Notes under the pieces: model-generated | The model's database searches: none | What the model saw: only the letters and a program-made list of their open reading frames with translations | What the model was told of the DNA's origin: nothing | Translations under genes and position numbers: made by a program | Shown: one piece after another, positions 34,565-48,433 of the stretch | How the letters are laid out: each line of letters begins with the position of its first letter | How positions within the stretch are numbered: the stretch's first letter is position 1 | NCBI RefSeq assembly: GCF_000613125.1 | Contig: NZ_HG964497.1 | Coordinates: 937,207-1,001,206, forward strand | Origin: Bacillus sp. EB01 | Lineage (GTDB): Bacteria; Bacillota; Bacilli; Bacillales; Cytobacillaceae | DNA length: 64,000 nt | Reading direction: 5' to 3'

Positions 34565-35557
34565 ATGAGATTAAGTGTCCTGGACCAATCCGTTATCAGA
34601 CAAGGGGAATCGACAAGTGATGCATTGCAAAACACCGTGAAGCTTGCCCAGCATACGGAGGAGCTGGGCTATACTAGGTTTTGGGTTGCCGAGCACCATA
34701 ACAGCAACGGAATCGCAGGGTCGTCTCCTCAGGTTCTCATTTCACATATTGCTTCAAAAACGAATAAAATCCGCGTCGGCTCGGGTGGAGTTCTGCTCCC
34801 ACAATACAGTCCCTTGAAAATTGCAGAAGACTTCAAGCTTCTTGAAGCTCTGTATCCAAACCGAATTGATTTGGGTATCGGACGCTCTCCTGGTGGTGCT
34901 CCTGCAACAAGGCTGGCATTGACCGATGGATTGAGCAAAAGCATGAACGAGTTTCCGAGGCAGGTCGTGGATTTGCAGGGCTTTTTGCAAAATCGCCTTC
35001 CTGAAGGTCACGCATTTCATCATGTGAAGGCCTTCCCGGAATCCAGCTCCATTCCGGATGTATGGATGCTGGGTGTTACCAAAAGAGGGGCCAGGCTCGC
35101 TGCAGAAAGTGGCACAGCTTTTACATTCGGACATTTCATCATCCCATCTGGCGGAAAACAGGCTGTGGACCATTATTTTGATACCTTTCAGCCCTCCCCC
35201 CTGCTCACCAGGCCAAAAGCAAATGTCTGTATTTTTGTCGTGTGCGCACAAACTCAGGAAGAGGCCGAAGAGCAGGCGATTACCCAGGATTTATGGCTGC
35301 TGGCTGTTGAAAGAGGCATGGATACTAGAATTCCTTCCCCTGAACAGGCGAGGAGAATGTCCTTAACAGCTGAAGACAAAGACAAAATACGGAAGAACAG
35401 AAAGCGGATGATTATCGGTACTCCTCAAAGTGTTAGGGATGAGCTACTACGTCTCAGTGAAATCTATCAAACCAATGAGTTCATGATTATTAACAATGTT
35501 CATGACCACGATGCTAAAATGAAAACTTATACGTTATTGGCAGAAACATTTCTATGA
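34565..35557 (+). CDS. LLM-class flavin oxidoreductase, MsnO8/YtmO-like (paralogue 3)
   Basis: A 330-residue luciferase-like TIM-barrel protein of the group-1 (MsnO8) type. It begins MRLSVLDQSV and continues ELGYTRFWVAEHHNSNGIAGSSPQVLISHIASKT, VGSGGVLLPQYSPLKIAEDFKLLEALYPNRIDLGIGRSPGG. It is only distantly related to the two other luciferase-like proteins in this window. Start at ATG 34565, GGAGG 8 nt upstream. It lies right after the tnpB right end and its promoter region is the flank used as guide. Function unknown. Confidence 0.88.
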   Translation: MRLSVLDQSVIRQGESTSDALQNTVKLAQHTEELGYTRFWVAEHHNSNGIAGSSPQVLISHIASKTNKIRVGSGGVLLPQYSPLKIAEDFKLLEALYPNRIDLGIGRSPGGAPATRLALTDGLSKSMNEFPRQVVDLQGFLQNRLPEGHAFHHVKAFPESSSIPDVWMLGVTKRGARLAAESGTAFTFGHFIIPSGGKQAVDHYFDTFQPSPLLTRPKANVCIFVVCAQTQEEAEEQAITQDLWLLAVERGMDTRIPSPEQARRMSLTAEDKDKIRKNRKRMIIGTPQSVRDELLRLSEIYQTNEFMIINNVHDHDAKMKTYTLLAETFL

Positions 35558-35561
35558 CAAG

Positions 35562-35589
35562 AGCATCCATTTCGGTGGATGCTTTTTTT
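35562..35589 (+). terminator. Intrinsic terminator
   Basis: A perfect 8-bp stem AGCATCCA / TGGATGCT followed by a T run. Confidence 0.9.
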
Positions 35590-35658
35590 GGAAAAAAGCA
35601 CCTTGCCGTAATGGTTTCCTATAAAATAAAGATACGCAATTCCAATTAGGAGGTTTGT

Positions 35659-36270
35659 ATGTCCATAAATATTTATGCACTATATGTAAAAACGGCGAAA
35701 GCAAATGATGTGAAAAAATTTCTGAGTTACTGGCTTAGCCAGTCACATGGTGAATTACCGACTATCCAAAATGATCAGGATTCAGTCTTTGATTTTTTCA
35801 AAAATGAAGTTCCAACCTATTTTGCTGTTAGTCAACATAAAGAAGGCTGGATTTCAATTCTCCATGACTCCTATGAACCACAGCTGGATCTAGCCAACTT
35901 GCTTTCTGCTGAATTTAATTCTACTGTCATCCAGGCAATCGGCCAAAGTACTGTAGACACCTATATGGTCAGTGTCCATCAGGGCGGCGAACTGATTCGA
36001 AAGCTTCATAGCGGAGAGGATACAGAAGGGTTTGAACAGGAAGGTTCTCCATTCCCTTTTGAAAAAGAAATACTGGCACGTGTAGACAATGAAACTCATT
36101 TCTTTGATTATGATGACATGCAGGAGTTTTGCAAGAACTTTGGAATTGACCTTTTAGGAGAGGAAATCCAAAACGACAGGCACTGGACTGTGATGAAGAT
36201 TTCGGAAAAAGCGGCACCAATGAAAGAGTCCTTCTTTAAGGCATTAACACGGAAACTCCGCGGAAAGTGA
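35659..36270 (+). CDS. Hypothetical cytosolic protein
   Basis: A 203-residue acidic protein without signal peptide or membrane helix. I do not recognise a family. The N-terminal half (MSINIYALYVKTAKANDVKKFLSYWL) looks like a small alpha/beta domain; the C-terminal half ends in a basic tail (KALTRKLRGK). Start at ATG with AGGAGG 6 nt upstream, a strong site that makes it a real gene. A perfect 8-bp hairpin (AACTCCGC / GCGGAGTT) overlaps its stop codon. Confidence 0.7.
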   Translation: MSINIYALYVKTAKANDVKKFLSYWLSQSHGELPTIQNDQDSVFDFFKNEVPTYFAVSQHKEGWISILHDSYEPQLDLANLLSAEFNSTVIQAIGQSTVDTYMVSVHQGGELIRKLHSGEDTEGFEQEGSPFPFEKEILARVDNETHFFDYDDMQEFCKNFGIDLLGEEIQNDRHWTVMKISEKAAPMKESFFKALTRKLRGK

Positions 36271-36298
36271 AATGCTGCGGAGTTTATGAACCACAAAA

Positions 36299-36329
36299 AA
36301 GGGGCTTCCATCCTAATGGAGCCTCTTTC
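36299..36329. terminator. Bidirectional terminator between the hypothetical gene and the lac operon
   Basis: Imperfect stem GGGGCTTCCAT / ATGGAGCCTC flanked by an A tract on the left and a T-rich tract on the right, serving both converging units. Confidence 0.8.
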
Positions 36330-36370
36330 TTATTTGGCGAGCAAGGTTGCAATCCGCATTTGCCAATGTT

Positions 36371-37369
<999 letters not shown>

Positions 37370-37416
37370 TTATCTCCTACTACTATTTAATTTCTTATCT
37401 TCACTTTTCTACATAT

Positions 37417-38298
37417 TCAACTAATTTCCTTTAATTTTTTCCTTTTAAAAATAGCAGGCTTGGTTTCTGAAATCATAATTGCGCTTAGAATTAAAATCGC
37501 GCCAATCAGCATTTTGATTGTCATAACCTCACCCAAAAGCGCTACCGAAAAGACCATTCCCCAAAAGGATTCCGTCGAAAGGATGATTGCAGCAGTTGTT
37601 TCTGACATCCATTTTTGAGCCACGGTCTGGAGCAGGTAGGCAACAGTTGTTGAAAACACCCCTAGATACAATAGCGATAGCATCCCTTCACTCTCAATAT
37701 GGCCGACGGGGTCACCCTTGAAGATAACTACTATAAGGCCAATGGCTGCAGCTGCAATCATTTGCATTAAGGTTAATAGGATTGGATCCGAATCCTTAAC
37801 ATACTTTGCCGTATAAAAAATTTGAAGCGCAAAGAAGACAGCACATCCGAGGGTCAGCAGATCGCCAATATTGACTCCTCCAGTTACCTTAAGCGAAAGG
37901 ACCCCGACCCCAACCATCGCCATAATCGCACCAACTAATTCAAATGCGTCTACCTTTCTTTTATAAAAGATAAATGCGATAAAAGGGACTATAACGACAT
38001 TAACGGCTGTTAAAAATGCATTTTTAGACGGTGTCGTAAATTGAAGACCTACCGTTTGGAGGGCAAATGCCCCATAAAGGAAAATTCCTAATATAACACC
38101 CTGGGTAATCGTCTTTCGGCTTATCCCTTTTAATTTCCGAAAAAATATCGCACATAAGATAATTGCACCTATCACAAATCTGCCAGCCAAAATCTGATAC
38201 GGTGTCCAATGGTCAAGGGCTATCGCACTTGCCACGAACCCGCTGCCCCATATGACGGCTGTGATTGTTAGAAAAATTTCACCTAGATACTTTCGCAT
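37417..38298 (-). CDS. EamA/DMT-family transporter
   Basis: Ten-helix membrane protein of 293 residues with two EamA repeats. Typical stretches are TAVIWGSGFVASAIALDHWTPY at the start and VFSTTVAYLLQTVAQKWMSETTAAIILSTESFWGMVFS in the second repeat. The start codon follows directly on the stop codon of the glycosidase gene, so it is translated with the operon. The family exports or imports diverse small molecules; sugar or metabolite efflux is a guess from context. Confidence 0.88.
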   Translation of the reverse strand: MRKYLGEIFLTITAVIWGSGFVASAIALDHWTPYQILAGRFVIGAIILCAIFFRKLKGISRKTITQGVILGIFLYGAFALQTVGLQFTTPSKNAFLTAVNVVIVPFIAFIFYKRKVDAFELVGAIMAMVGVGVLSLKVTGGVNIGDLLTLGCAVFFALQIFYTAKYVKDSDPILLTLMQMIAAAAIGLIVVIFKGDPVGHIESEGMLSLLYLGVFSTTVAYLLQTVAQKWMSETTAAIILSTESFWGMVFSVALLGEVMTIKMLIGAILILSAIMISETKPAIFKRKKLKEIS

Positions 38299-39981
38299 TT
38301 AATCCTCCCCGAACCTGTCATGTAAAAGTTGAAGGAAGACACTCGAGGTCCATGTGAACGAGGTATCAACCAAACCTTTGCCTGTGAATGGGTCGAAGTT
38401 TTCAGCCATTCCGCCTTGCAGTGTCAAATCAAGGAACTTGTTCCGCAGCCTTTCAGCCGTATCCTTATATCCATTCACCTTTAATGCATGAATAAATAAA
38501 TACGTGACTGGCGCCCAAATCGGCCCGAGCCAATAGCCGTTTTCTTTATAATAAGGACTTGACGGACTCTCAGTTGCAAGGCCAAATTTTGTTTCGAAGC
38601 TTTCCTCCAGCTCGGCTACAAGTTTGTCCATAATGGCTTTTTCCAGTCGGTAGCCAATCAATACCGGCAGCCTGAGAATTAAGCTGGAGCGGATTGCTAT
38701 CGGTTCAGCATCTTTTCCAAATCTGCCATAAAAGCCATTCTCATCGTACAACCTCTCGATTAGCAGGCTGAACATGGATTCTGCTCTATCCTTAAAGGAA
38801 GCTGATTCTTCTTTTTCACCAAGAATCTTAGCAAAAGATGCCATTATATCATATGTGCGGATGAGAAAGCTTGCCAGGTCGGGAGCTTCTACAGGCATGC
38901 CAGCGTGGAACAATGAAGCGTTATCCCAACCCGAATCATTTCCGTGTTTGTAATGGGGAAGACATCCATCAAACGTCCGGTAGCTGTCATAATAGGCTAA
39001 TACCTTTTTGGTGGATTCATAGACTTCCCTAAGCCGGCCCTCCTCCTTGAAGTAGTCATTTTTTTGCATCAGCTGTTCATACACATAGGCAAAAACAGGC
39101 GGCTTAATGCAATTGTAGGAAATAAACTTATCATTTACAAAATCCGGATATGCACCCGATTCAGCCTGTGTATCCATGAAAATTTTCAGCTGACTGTAGG
39201 CAAGTTCAGGATGTTCTTTGCCCAAATTCAGGGCATTGAAGCAATTGTCCCAGGACCAAATATTGTACATCCAAAGCTTGGACATATACATGGCATAATC
39301 TTTTAACAGGCCATGCGGATGGACGACGCTTGACCAAGTAATATACGCCGCTCTTTCAATCGACGGGAGATACTCGCTCTCTAATTTCACAGGAGCCATC
39401 GATTGGAACCAGGCCTGATAAATTTTAGTGACCTTTTCTTTCCCTTCTTGAAACGAAAAATATTCTTTTTCTTTGTACACAGTCCGATAGCTTTCAAGAA
39501 CATAGTGGCCCTTGCTTAAGCGAATATCAATGTATTCATTTCCAATCACATTCCAGGGTGCCTGAATATCCATAACCCCATTTAAATTAACGAGCATTAT
39601 CTTTAATTCCTTGGGGTAAATATGATATTCATACATCCCTTCTTGCAATTCCATCATCGAATCATATTTACCTTTATCAGCAGTCAGCCTTAATTCTGCA
39701 CCCCTTACTTCAATATGGAGTTCATCTTCCTTAGGAAGGATGATTTCGGCAACTGCTTCTTCAGATCCTTTTATAAAAAATTGAATAGAGACTTCCGTGG
39801 CATGGACTTCAAAATCCTGGTCAAGCCCGTCTTTTAGCACACCCACCTTGAATAAACGGGACGGGGCATCATCGCCCCCGTGAACGTCCCTTATATAAGT
39901 ATCCTTCGAATCCTTTTCCTCCGAAATACAGAAATAGGAGCCAAATCTCGAAAAAGGAATTTCTTTAATATCTAGTTTCAT
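38299..39981 (-). CDS. Glycoside hydrolase with (alpha/alpha)6 barrel (GH63/trehalase-like)
   Basis: Cytosolic enzyme of 560 residues. The first 190 residues form a beta-rich N-terminal domain; the rest is an alpha-toroid of the trehalase/GH63 kind. Recognisable blocks are MYNIWSWDNCFNALNLG, LPHYKHGNDSGWDNASLF, and NGYWLGPIWAPVTYLFIHAL, with the two acidic residues expected in WDN and SGWDN. There is no signal peptide, so the substrate is taken up first. Members hydrolyse alpha-linked gluco- or galacto-oligosaccharides; the exact linkage is open. Its place between lacZ and the transporter suggests a substrate mixture containing both alpha and beta bonds. Start at ATG with AGGAGA upstream. Confidence 0.8.
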   Translation of the reverse strand: MKLDIKEIPFSRFGSYFCISEEKDSKDTYIRDVHGGDDAPSRLFKVGVLKDGLDQDFEVHATEVSIQFFIKGSEEAVAEIILPKEDELHIEVRGAELRLTADKGKYDSMMELQEGMYEYHIYPKELKIMLVNLNGVMDIQAPWNVIGNEYIDIRLSKGHYVLESYRTVYKEKEYFSFQEGKEKVTKIYQAWFQSMAPVKLESEYLPSIERAAYITWSSVVHPHGLLKDYAMYMSKLWMYNIWSWDNCFNALNLGKEHPELAYSQLKIFMDTQAESGAYPDFVNDKFISYNCIKPPVFAYVYEQLMQKNDYFKEEGRLREVYESTKKVLAYYDSYRTFDGCLPHYKHGNDSGWDNASLFHAGMPVEAPDLASFLIRTYDIMASFAKILGEKEESASFKDRAESMFSLLIERLYDENGFYGRFGKDAEPIAIRSSLILRLPVLIGYRLEKAIMDKLVAELEESFETKFGLATESPSSPYYKENGYWLGPIWAPVTYLFIHALKVNGYKDTAERLRNKFLDLTLQGGMAENFDPFTGKGLVDTSFTWTSSVFLQLLHDRFGED

Positions 39982-39997
39982 CCTATCTCTCCTAGCC

Positions 39998-40038
39998 GGG
40001 GTCAGACCCTTACCCCCCGGGGGTAGGGGTCTGACCCC
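39998..40038. repeat. Long palindrome of the GGGGTCAGACCCC type
   Basis: An almost perfect inverted repeat of about 20 bp per arm centred on CCCCCCGGGGG, with only one mismatch. GGGGTCAGACCCC-type palindromes are frequent in intergenic regions of several Firmicutes. It lies between lacZ and the glycosidase gene inside the operon. Confidence 0.8.
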
Positions 40039-40055
40039 TCCTTACTTTTTAACTC

Positions 40056-40081
40056 AATAAGCAGGGTTTCCCCTGCTTATT
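40056..40081. repeat. Intra-operon hairpin downstream of lacZ
   Basis: A perfect 11-bp stem (AATAAGCAGGG / CCCTGCTTATT) with a 4-nt loop, 14 bp after the lacZ stop codon on the minus strand. No T run follows, so it is more likely an mRNA-stability element than a terminator. Confidence 0.6.
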
Positions 40082-40094
40082 GGATTATGGTACT

Positions 40095-43994
<3,900 letters not shown>

Positions 43995-43995
<1 letters not shown>

Positions 43996-44930
43996 TATTT
44001 TTTACCTCCCTTTTTTTCTCTTTTTACTTCAGCTTCATAGAATACCCATGCCGAAGAAGACTTAAAGATTAACAGCGTCAGGAGCAGGATAATGATAAAC
44101 ATAAACCATGCGTTTGCGCTGGCATATCCGAGTTCATGGTGCTTAAATGCATTGTTATAAACGAATAATCCATAGAAATAAGTGGATTTTAATGGGCCCC
44201 CGCCAGTCAGAAGCAATACAAGCGTCAGCTGCTGGAGTGCGGCAATGACAGAAGTAATCAGGTTAAAGAGAATGGTAGGTGTAATGGTAGGAATCGTAAT
44301 ACTAAAAAATTGGCGAATTGGTCCTGCTCCATCAATTGAAGCAGCTTCATACATTTCAATCGGTATACTTTTAATATCGGTATAGAAAATCAGCATCATA
44401 GTTCCTACGCCCCAGGCGCTGGCAATAACGATTGTTACAATCGCCCATTTAGGATCGATCAACCAGCTTGGCCCATCAATTCCAATGAACGATAGGAGAT
44501 AGTTAAAGACCCCGTACTCTGTATTGAACATCCATCCCCAGATTATCGATACCGCAACCCCTGATACGACTGCGGGCAGATAAAAGATGGTTCTGAACGC
44601 CTTGATACCTTTAACCGGCTGAGTAATCAGCATAGCAAGAATGAGCGCGATGATAAGGTTAAGCGGAACAAAAATAAGGGCAAATTTAAACGTGATGATA
44701 AGAGAATCATAGAACTGAGGGTCATCCGTAAACATCTTAGTAAAGTTGCCCATTCCTACAAACTTTGCTTCACCGGCAATCGGCCAATCAAATAAACTCA
44801 TTACCAATGAAAAAGCTAAAGGCCCCAGCGTGAACACAATAAACCCTATAATCCATGGCAAAATAAATAAATATGGCACTCTCTTACGGACTAATGTGAA
44901 CTTTTTTTGTTTTTCCTTTTTAGTAAACAT
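43995..44930 (-). CDS. Carbohydrate ABC transporter permease, MalF type
   Basis: Membrane permease of 311 residues with six to seven helices, CUT1 family. EAA loop: IEMYEAASIDGAGPIRQFFSITIPTI. It forms the heterodimeric channel with the MalG-type protein encoded downstream. A basic N-terminus and C-terminus face the cytosol. It is separated from the receptor gene by 112 bp holding a hairpin. Confidence 0.93.
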
Positions 44931-44986
44931 ATTTTTCCCTCTTAATGGTTTGACCTTAAAAACAATAACCGCTCTTTATAAAGGAA

Positions 44987-45027
44987 GAATGAGAAGAAAT
45001 CGCTTTGTTAACGACTCATCCTCATTC
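44987..45027 (-). terminator. Attenuator-like hairpin between receptor and permease genes
   Basis: A 7-bp stem (GAATGAG / CTCATTC) with a large loop, followed on the minus strand by a TTCCTTT tract. Such partial terminators after the binding-protein gene commonly give more receptor than permease. Confidence 0.5.
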
Positions 45028-45042
45028 CCCAAGTGAATGATT

Positions 45043-46281
45043 TTACTTAACTAGACTATTAAGCGCTTCTTTAGGTTCTACTCGGGTGCTAGGATTAAAG
45101 ATTTGTTCGAAGACCAAACCTAAGTCCTCTGACAATTGACTCCAGTCTTCTGTGATAAACGAAGTTGGTGTATACTCATCACTTTGTTCAAGCATGTTGT
45201 AGAATACCTTTTTAATTGGGTCTTCTTGAAGTTTCTCTGATTCAACTACACTCTTAAGGACTGGCAATTCGAAAGAAAGCCTTTCTTTGTTAGCCTGCTC
45301 GCCTGTCCAGAATTCCATGAACCTGAACGCTTCTTCCTTATGCTTGGAATCCTTAGACATCGCAATACCCGAGGAACTTACGATACTAGCACTTGGTTTG
45401 TCACCGAACGACGGGATTTCAACAACACCAAAATTGATTCCAGCTTCTTCAAAAGCTGAAAGGTACCAGGCACCGTTGATAATCATACCAACCTTGCCTG
45501 ACTTCATTTCTGTGTCGCCCCATCCTTCAGAGGTGATCGCTATATCTTTTTTAAGCATATCCTGGAACATTTCAAAGGTTTCGACTGACTTAGCAGAATT
45601 CAAATTCCCTTTCAAGTTCCCTTTTTCATCAGCATAGGAAGTGCCGTTGCCCCATAGATACATTTCAAAGTCATATGGGTCCGGTTTGCCAGGGAAAGCA
45701 AATCCTGTTGTCTTCTTGCCTTTGTCTGTCAGCTTTTCAGCGGCTGCCTGAAATTCATCCCATGTCCATCCAGCTTGAGGATACTCAATGCCTGCCTGGT
45801 CAAACAGGTCTTTATTGTAATAAACAACATGAGTTGTGTAGCCTACCGGAAGACCATAAATGTCGTCTCCTACAGAGTTGTAGTTCCATAGTGTTTCATA
45901 GAAATTATTCTTGTATTCATCCCCACGGTCTTTAATAAATGAATCAAGTGGTTCGAGCGCTTCTTTATATTGAGGATAATTCCACATATACATGATATCC
46001 GGAGCATCCTTAGCTCCGATACCTGCGGTGATCTTCGTATCATAATCCCCACCGTATGCTTCTAAAACTACTTTAATATCTTTGTTTTCTGCATTGAATT
46101 GATCAATCAGTTTTTGCTGGAGTTTAACATCGTCTCCAACATCCCATGTAGCAAAGCGAACCGTTACTTTACCATCCTCATCTTGTTTACTATTTGCTCC
46201 AGACGAACTGCATGCTGATAAAAATAAAGAGAGTACTAAAGTTAAAACGAGAAATAAATGCATTTTTGAAACCTTCATCAT
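45043..46281 (-). CDS. Carbohydrate ABC transporter substrate-binding lipoprotein
   Basis: Receptor of the CUT1 importer, 412 residues. Signal sequence with lipobox LFLSAC; the mature protein shows the extracellular solute-binding family 1 pattern (VTVRFATWDVGDDVKLQQKLIDQFNAENKDIKV, YDTKITAGIGAKDAPDIMYMW, YGLPVGYTTHVVYYNKDLFDQAGI). It is the first gene of the operon. Two adjacent ATG codons follow AGGAGGG; the second (46278) has the better spacing. The substrate is probably a beta-galactoside oligosaccharide, from the lacZ context. Confidence 0.93.
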   Translation of the reverse strand: MMKVSKMHLFLVLTLVLSLFLSACSSSGANSKQDEDGKVTVRFATWDVGDDVKLQQKLIDQFNAENKDIKVVLEAYGGDYDTKITAGIGAKDAPDIMYMWNYPQYKEALEPLDSFIKDRGDEYKNNFYETLWNYNSVGDDIYGLPVGYTTHVVYYNKDLFDQAGIEYPQAGWTWDEFQAAAEKLTDKGKKTTGFAFPGKPDPYDFEMYLWGNGTSYADEKGNLKGNLNSAKSVETFEMFQDMLKKDIAITSEGWGDTEMKSGKVGMIINGAWYLSAFEEAGINFGVVEIPSFGDKPSASIVSSSGIAMSKDSKHKEEAFRFMEFWTGEQANKERLSFELPVLKSVVESEKLQEDPIKKVFYNMLEQSDEYTPTSFITEDWSQLSEDLGLVFEQIFNPSTRVEPKEALNSLVK

Positions 46282-46306
46282 ATCCCTCCTAGCTGTTTAT
46301 AAGAGA

Positions 46307-46362
46307 ATAATAGATTATGTTTTACTAAAAGTAAACCCTTTCACGACTAATTTTACTAAAAT
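46307..46362 (-). promoter_or_regulatory. Promoter of the lac operon with LacI-type operator candidates
   Basis: On the minus strand TTTACT (46335-46330) and TATTAT (46312-46307) are exactly 17 nt apart. The inverted repeat TTTACT-3 nt-AGTAAA (46321-46335) covers the -35 box. The related motif TTTTACTAAAA recurs at 46351-46361 and 46507-46517. A weak cre-like stretch (TGAAAGGGTTTACT, 46343-46330) overlaps as well. The rest of the 434-bp spacer up to 46715 shows nothing definite. Confidence 0.65.
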
Positions 46363-46715
46363 ATTTTTAGGTAAGTTGGAATTTTACAACTTCTTCGAAA
46401 GAATGGTTAAAAATTAATCCAAATATGGATTTTATTAGAAATAATACCCCCTTAACCATATTGAATTTGGCACCTTTCACAGCGGAACAACCTAAATAAT
46501 TAGACTTTTTACTAAAATTATCAGATAAACAGTAAAACTATAGACACTCTTTAAATCCGACATCTACCTATTTATTAAAACAGGGAGTACAGGTGTTGCT
46601 TCCATTTCAGTGAATAAGCAAATTCTAAGAACTTTTCCTCCGGAAGGCTTATTCTGAGTAAGAAACCTTTTCCAAGGGTATGATTACTATTGTGAAAATA
46701 AGGAGGGGTATACAT

Positions 46716-47432
46716 ATGATTTCTTTAAAAGGAAAGAATGCAATTATCACTGGAGCAGGAAGAGGTATTGGGCGTGCGGTTGCGATGGAACTTGCAAAAG
46801 AAGGTGTTAATGTAGGGTTGATTGGATTGAACATGTCCAATCTTGAAAAAGTCAGCACCGAACTCGATCAATTCGATGTGAATGTTTCAGCAGCTTCCGC
46901 CAATGTCACTGACCCGGAGGCGGTCACACATGCTGTCGAGCATATCAAAGCCGACCTTGGGCCGATTGACATTCTTATCAACAATGCCGGCGTCGGGAAA
47001 TTCGGAGGCTTCCTTGAAATGGATCCTGATGAATGGGAGAACATCATCAAAGTAAATCTGATGGGTGTATACAATGTCACAAGAGCGGTATTGCCCGAAA
47101 TGGTTGAACGGAAAACGGGAGACATCGTAAATATCTCTTCAACCGCCGGACAAAAAGGCGCACCAGTAACTAGCGCCTATAGCGCATCTAAATTTGCGGT
47201 ACTGGGCTTGACTGAGTCCTTGGCACTTGAGGTTCGTAAGCACAACATCCGCGTTACGGCATTAACACCGAGTACCGTCGTCACTGACTTAGCGGTAGAA
47301 ACAAATTTGATTAACGGTGACCCTGAACGAGTGATGCATCCAGAAGATTTGGCAGAATATCTCGTTGCCGGACTGAAGCTGAATCCAAGAGTATTTGTGA
47401 AATCAGCGGGACTTTGGTCAACGAATCCGTAA
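46716..47432 (+). CDS. SDR-family reductase, 3-ketoacyl-ACP reductase-like
   Basis: Short-chain dehydrogenase of 238 residues, cytosolic, NADP(H)-linked. Cofactor loop TGAGRGIG near the N-terminus, NNAGVG, catalytic Ser (ISSTAGQKG) and YSASK with the Tyr and Lys pair. It resembles FabG paralogues not located in the fatty-acid operon, so the substrate is unknown. Start at ATG 46716, AAGGAGGGG about 8 nt upstream; an upstream in-frame start lacks a site. Followed by a terminator. Confidence 0.9.
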   Translation: MISLKGKNAIITGAGRGIGRAVAMELAKEGVNVGLIGLNMSNLEKVSTELDQFDVNVSAASANVTDPEAVTHAVEHIKADLGPIDILINNAGVGKFGGFLEMDPDEWENIIKVNLMGVYNVTRAVLPEMVERKTGDIVNISSTAGQKGAPVTSAYSASKFAVLGLTESLALEVRKHNIRVTALTPSTVVTDLAVETNLINGDPERVMHPEDLAEYLVAGLKLNPRVFVKSAGLWSTNP

Positions 47433-47467
47433 CCAGTTCGTGATTTTTTCTTTCATAACTTAAAAAA

Positions 47468-47509
47468 GAAGGATGGTCCCTGTGCATCAACAAGCATGAA
47501 CCATCCTTC
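47468..47509. terminator. Intrinsic terminator after the SDR gene
   Basis: A 10-bp stem GAAGGATGGT / ACCATCCTTC with an inner 4-bp TGC(A)-type stem, A tract upstream, moderately T-rich downstream. Confidence 0.7.
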
Positions 47510-47650
47510 ATTTACTAATTATAGGCCTTACATTGGCCTATCCCATTAAACAGCAAGCCGATTTCTTTGTTTCAAAAAATTATAAGAACTACAATTAAAG
47601 GGAACCGGCCGGTTGGCCAAACTAAAAAACTACGAAGAGGTGGTTTTATA

Positions 47651-48304
47651 ATGTCAACGAACTTTTACGACAAATCGCATACACGCCATTTCAACAGAAT
47701 AGCAGAACTAGCCCCCGAGCAAGCCGAAGCATTCTCGAAGTTTAATGAGGCAGTTTTTCAAGACGGCGCCCTTAGCAAAAAACAAAAAGAAATTGTTGCA
47801 GTGGCAATTGCTCATGTTACCCAGTGCCCTTACTGCATTGATTCACATACGAAAAAGGCAAAACAAGAAGGTGCTTCCCTCGAAGAGCTTGTCGAGGCGG
47901 CATTTGTGACTGCTGGAATTGAAGCAGGAGGTGCGGTCACCCATAGTACTCACATCAAAAATGCCCAGGACCCTGAAGCTGAGGATAACCTGTACACAAG
48001 AAGCAATCTAAAGAATCTAAGCTTTATCGGAAGGAATGCCCATGTCGGCTTTAGGGGCTACTCCAATTTCAGCGCTGCCTCAACAAAGGACGGAAAGCTC
48101 AGCAATAAATTTAAAGAAATTATCTCTGTCGCAGTCGCTCATGCTACACAATGCCCATATTGTATTGATGTCCATACGAAAAAGGCTGTCGAAGCAGGCG
48201 CCAGCAACGAGGAGCTGTCAGAAGCAGTACTCGTTTCATCAGCACTGCTGGCTGGCGGAGCATATGCACACATCGCCAACTTAATTGAAAGCTATGGGGA
48301 ATAG
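47651..48304 (+). CDS. Duplicated carboxymuconolactone-decarboxylase / AhpD-like protein
   Basis: A 217-residue cytosolic protein with two tandem CMD domains. Each carries an AhpD-type redox centre, CPYCIDSHTKKA at about residues 60-71 and CPYCIDVHTKKA at about 172-183, with the preceding VAIAHVTQ / VAVAHATQ helix. Such Cys-x-x-Cys-x3-His centres reduce peroxides with the help of a disulfide partner. Most relatives have one domain, so this is an internal duplication in which both centres remain intact. Start at ATG 47651, AGGTGG about 9 nt upstream. Single-gene unit. Confidence 0.88.
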   Translation: MSTNFYDKSHTRHFNRIAELAPEQAEAFSKFNEAVFQDGALSKKQKEIVAVAIAHVTQCPYCIDSHTKKAKQEGASLEELVEAAFVTAGIEAGGAVTHSTHIKNAQDPEAEDNLYTRSNLKNLSFIGRNAHVGFRGYSNFSAASTKDGKLSNKFKEIISVAVAHATQCPYCIDVHTKKAVEAGASNEELSEAVLVSSALLAGGAYAHIANLIESYGE

Positions 48305-48386
48305 GTAGCAGCTTTATGCTGTTCGATTTGGGATGTTAGTTTTCCAACCCTACCTCCTTGCTCTTTTGGATATTCGACACAATGAA

Positions 48387-48427
48387 GGACGGTTCTCTTC
48401 TGCCCATTTGGCAAACGAGAACCGTCC
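48387..48427. terminator. Convergent terminator / REP-like palindrome (GGACGGTTCTC type)
   Basis: A perfect 11-bp stem GGACGGTTCTC / GAGAACCGTCC with inner GCC/GGC pairing, between two convergent genes. It is related to the GGGA(C/A)NGTTC / GGGACNGT palindromes found several times from here to 62.2 kb. Confidence 0.75.
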
Positions 48428-48433
48428 CTAATC

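Noticed and set aside
35562-36284. Second hairpin at the end of the hypothetical gene (36253-36284) as terminator
   Set aside because: Perfect stem but no T run; the following hairpin at 36299-36329 is the better terminator.
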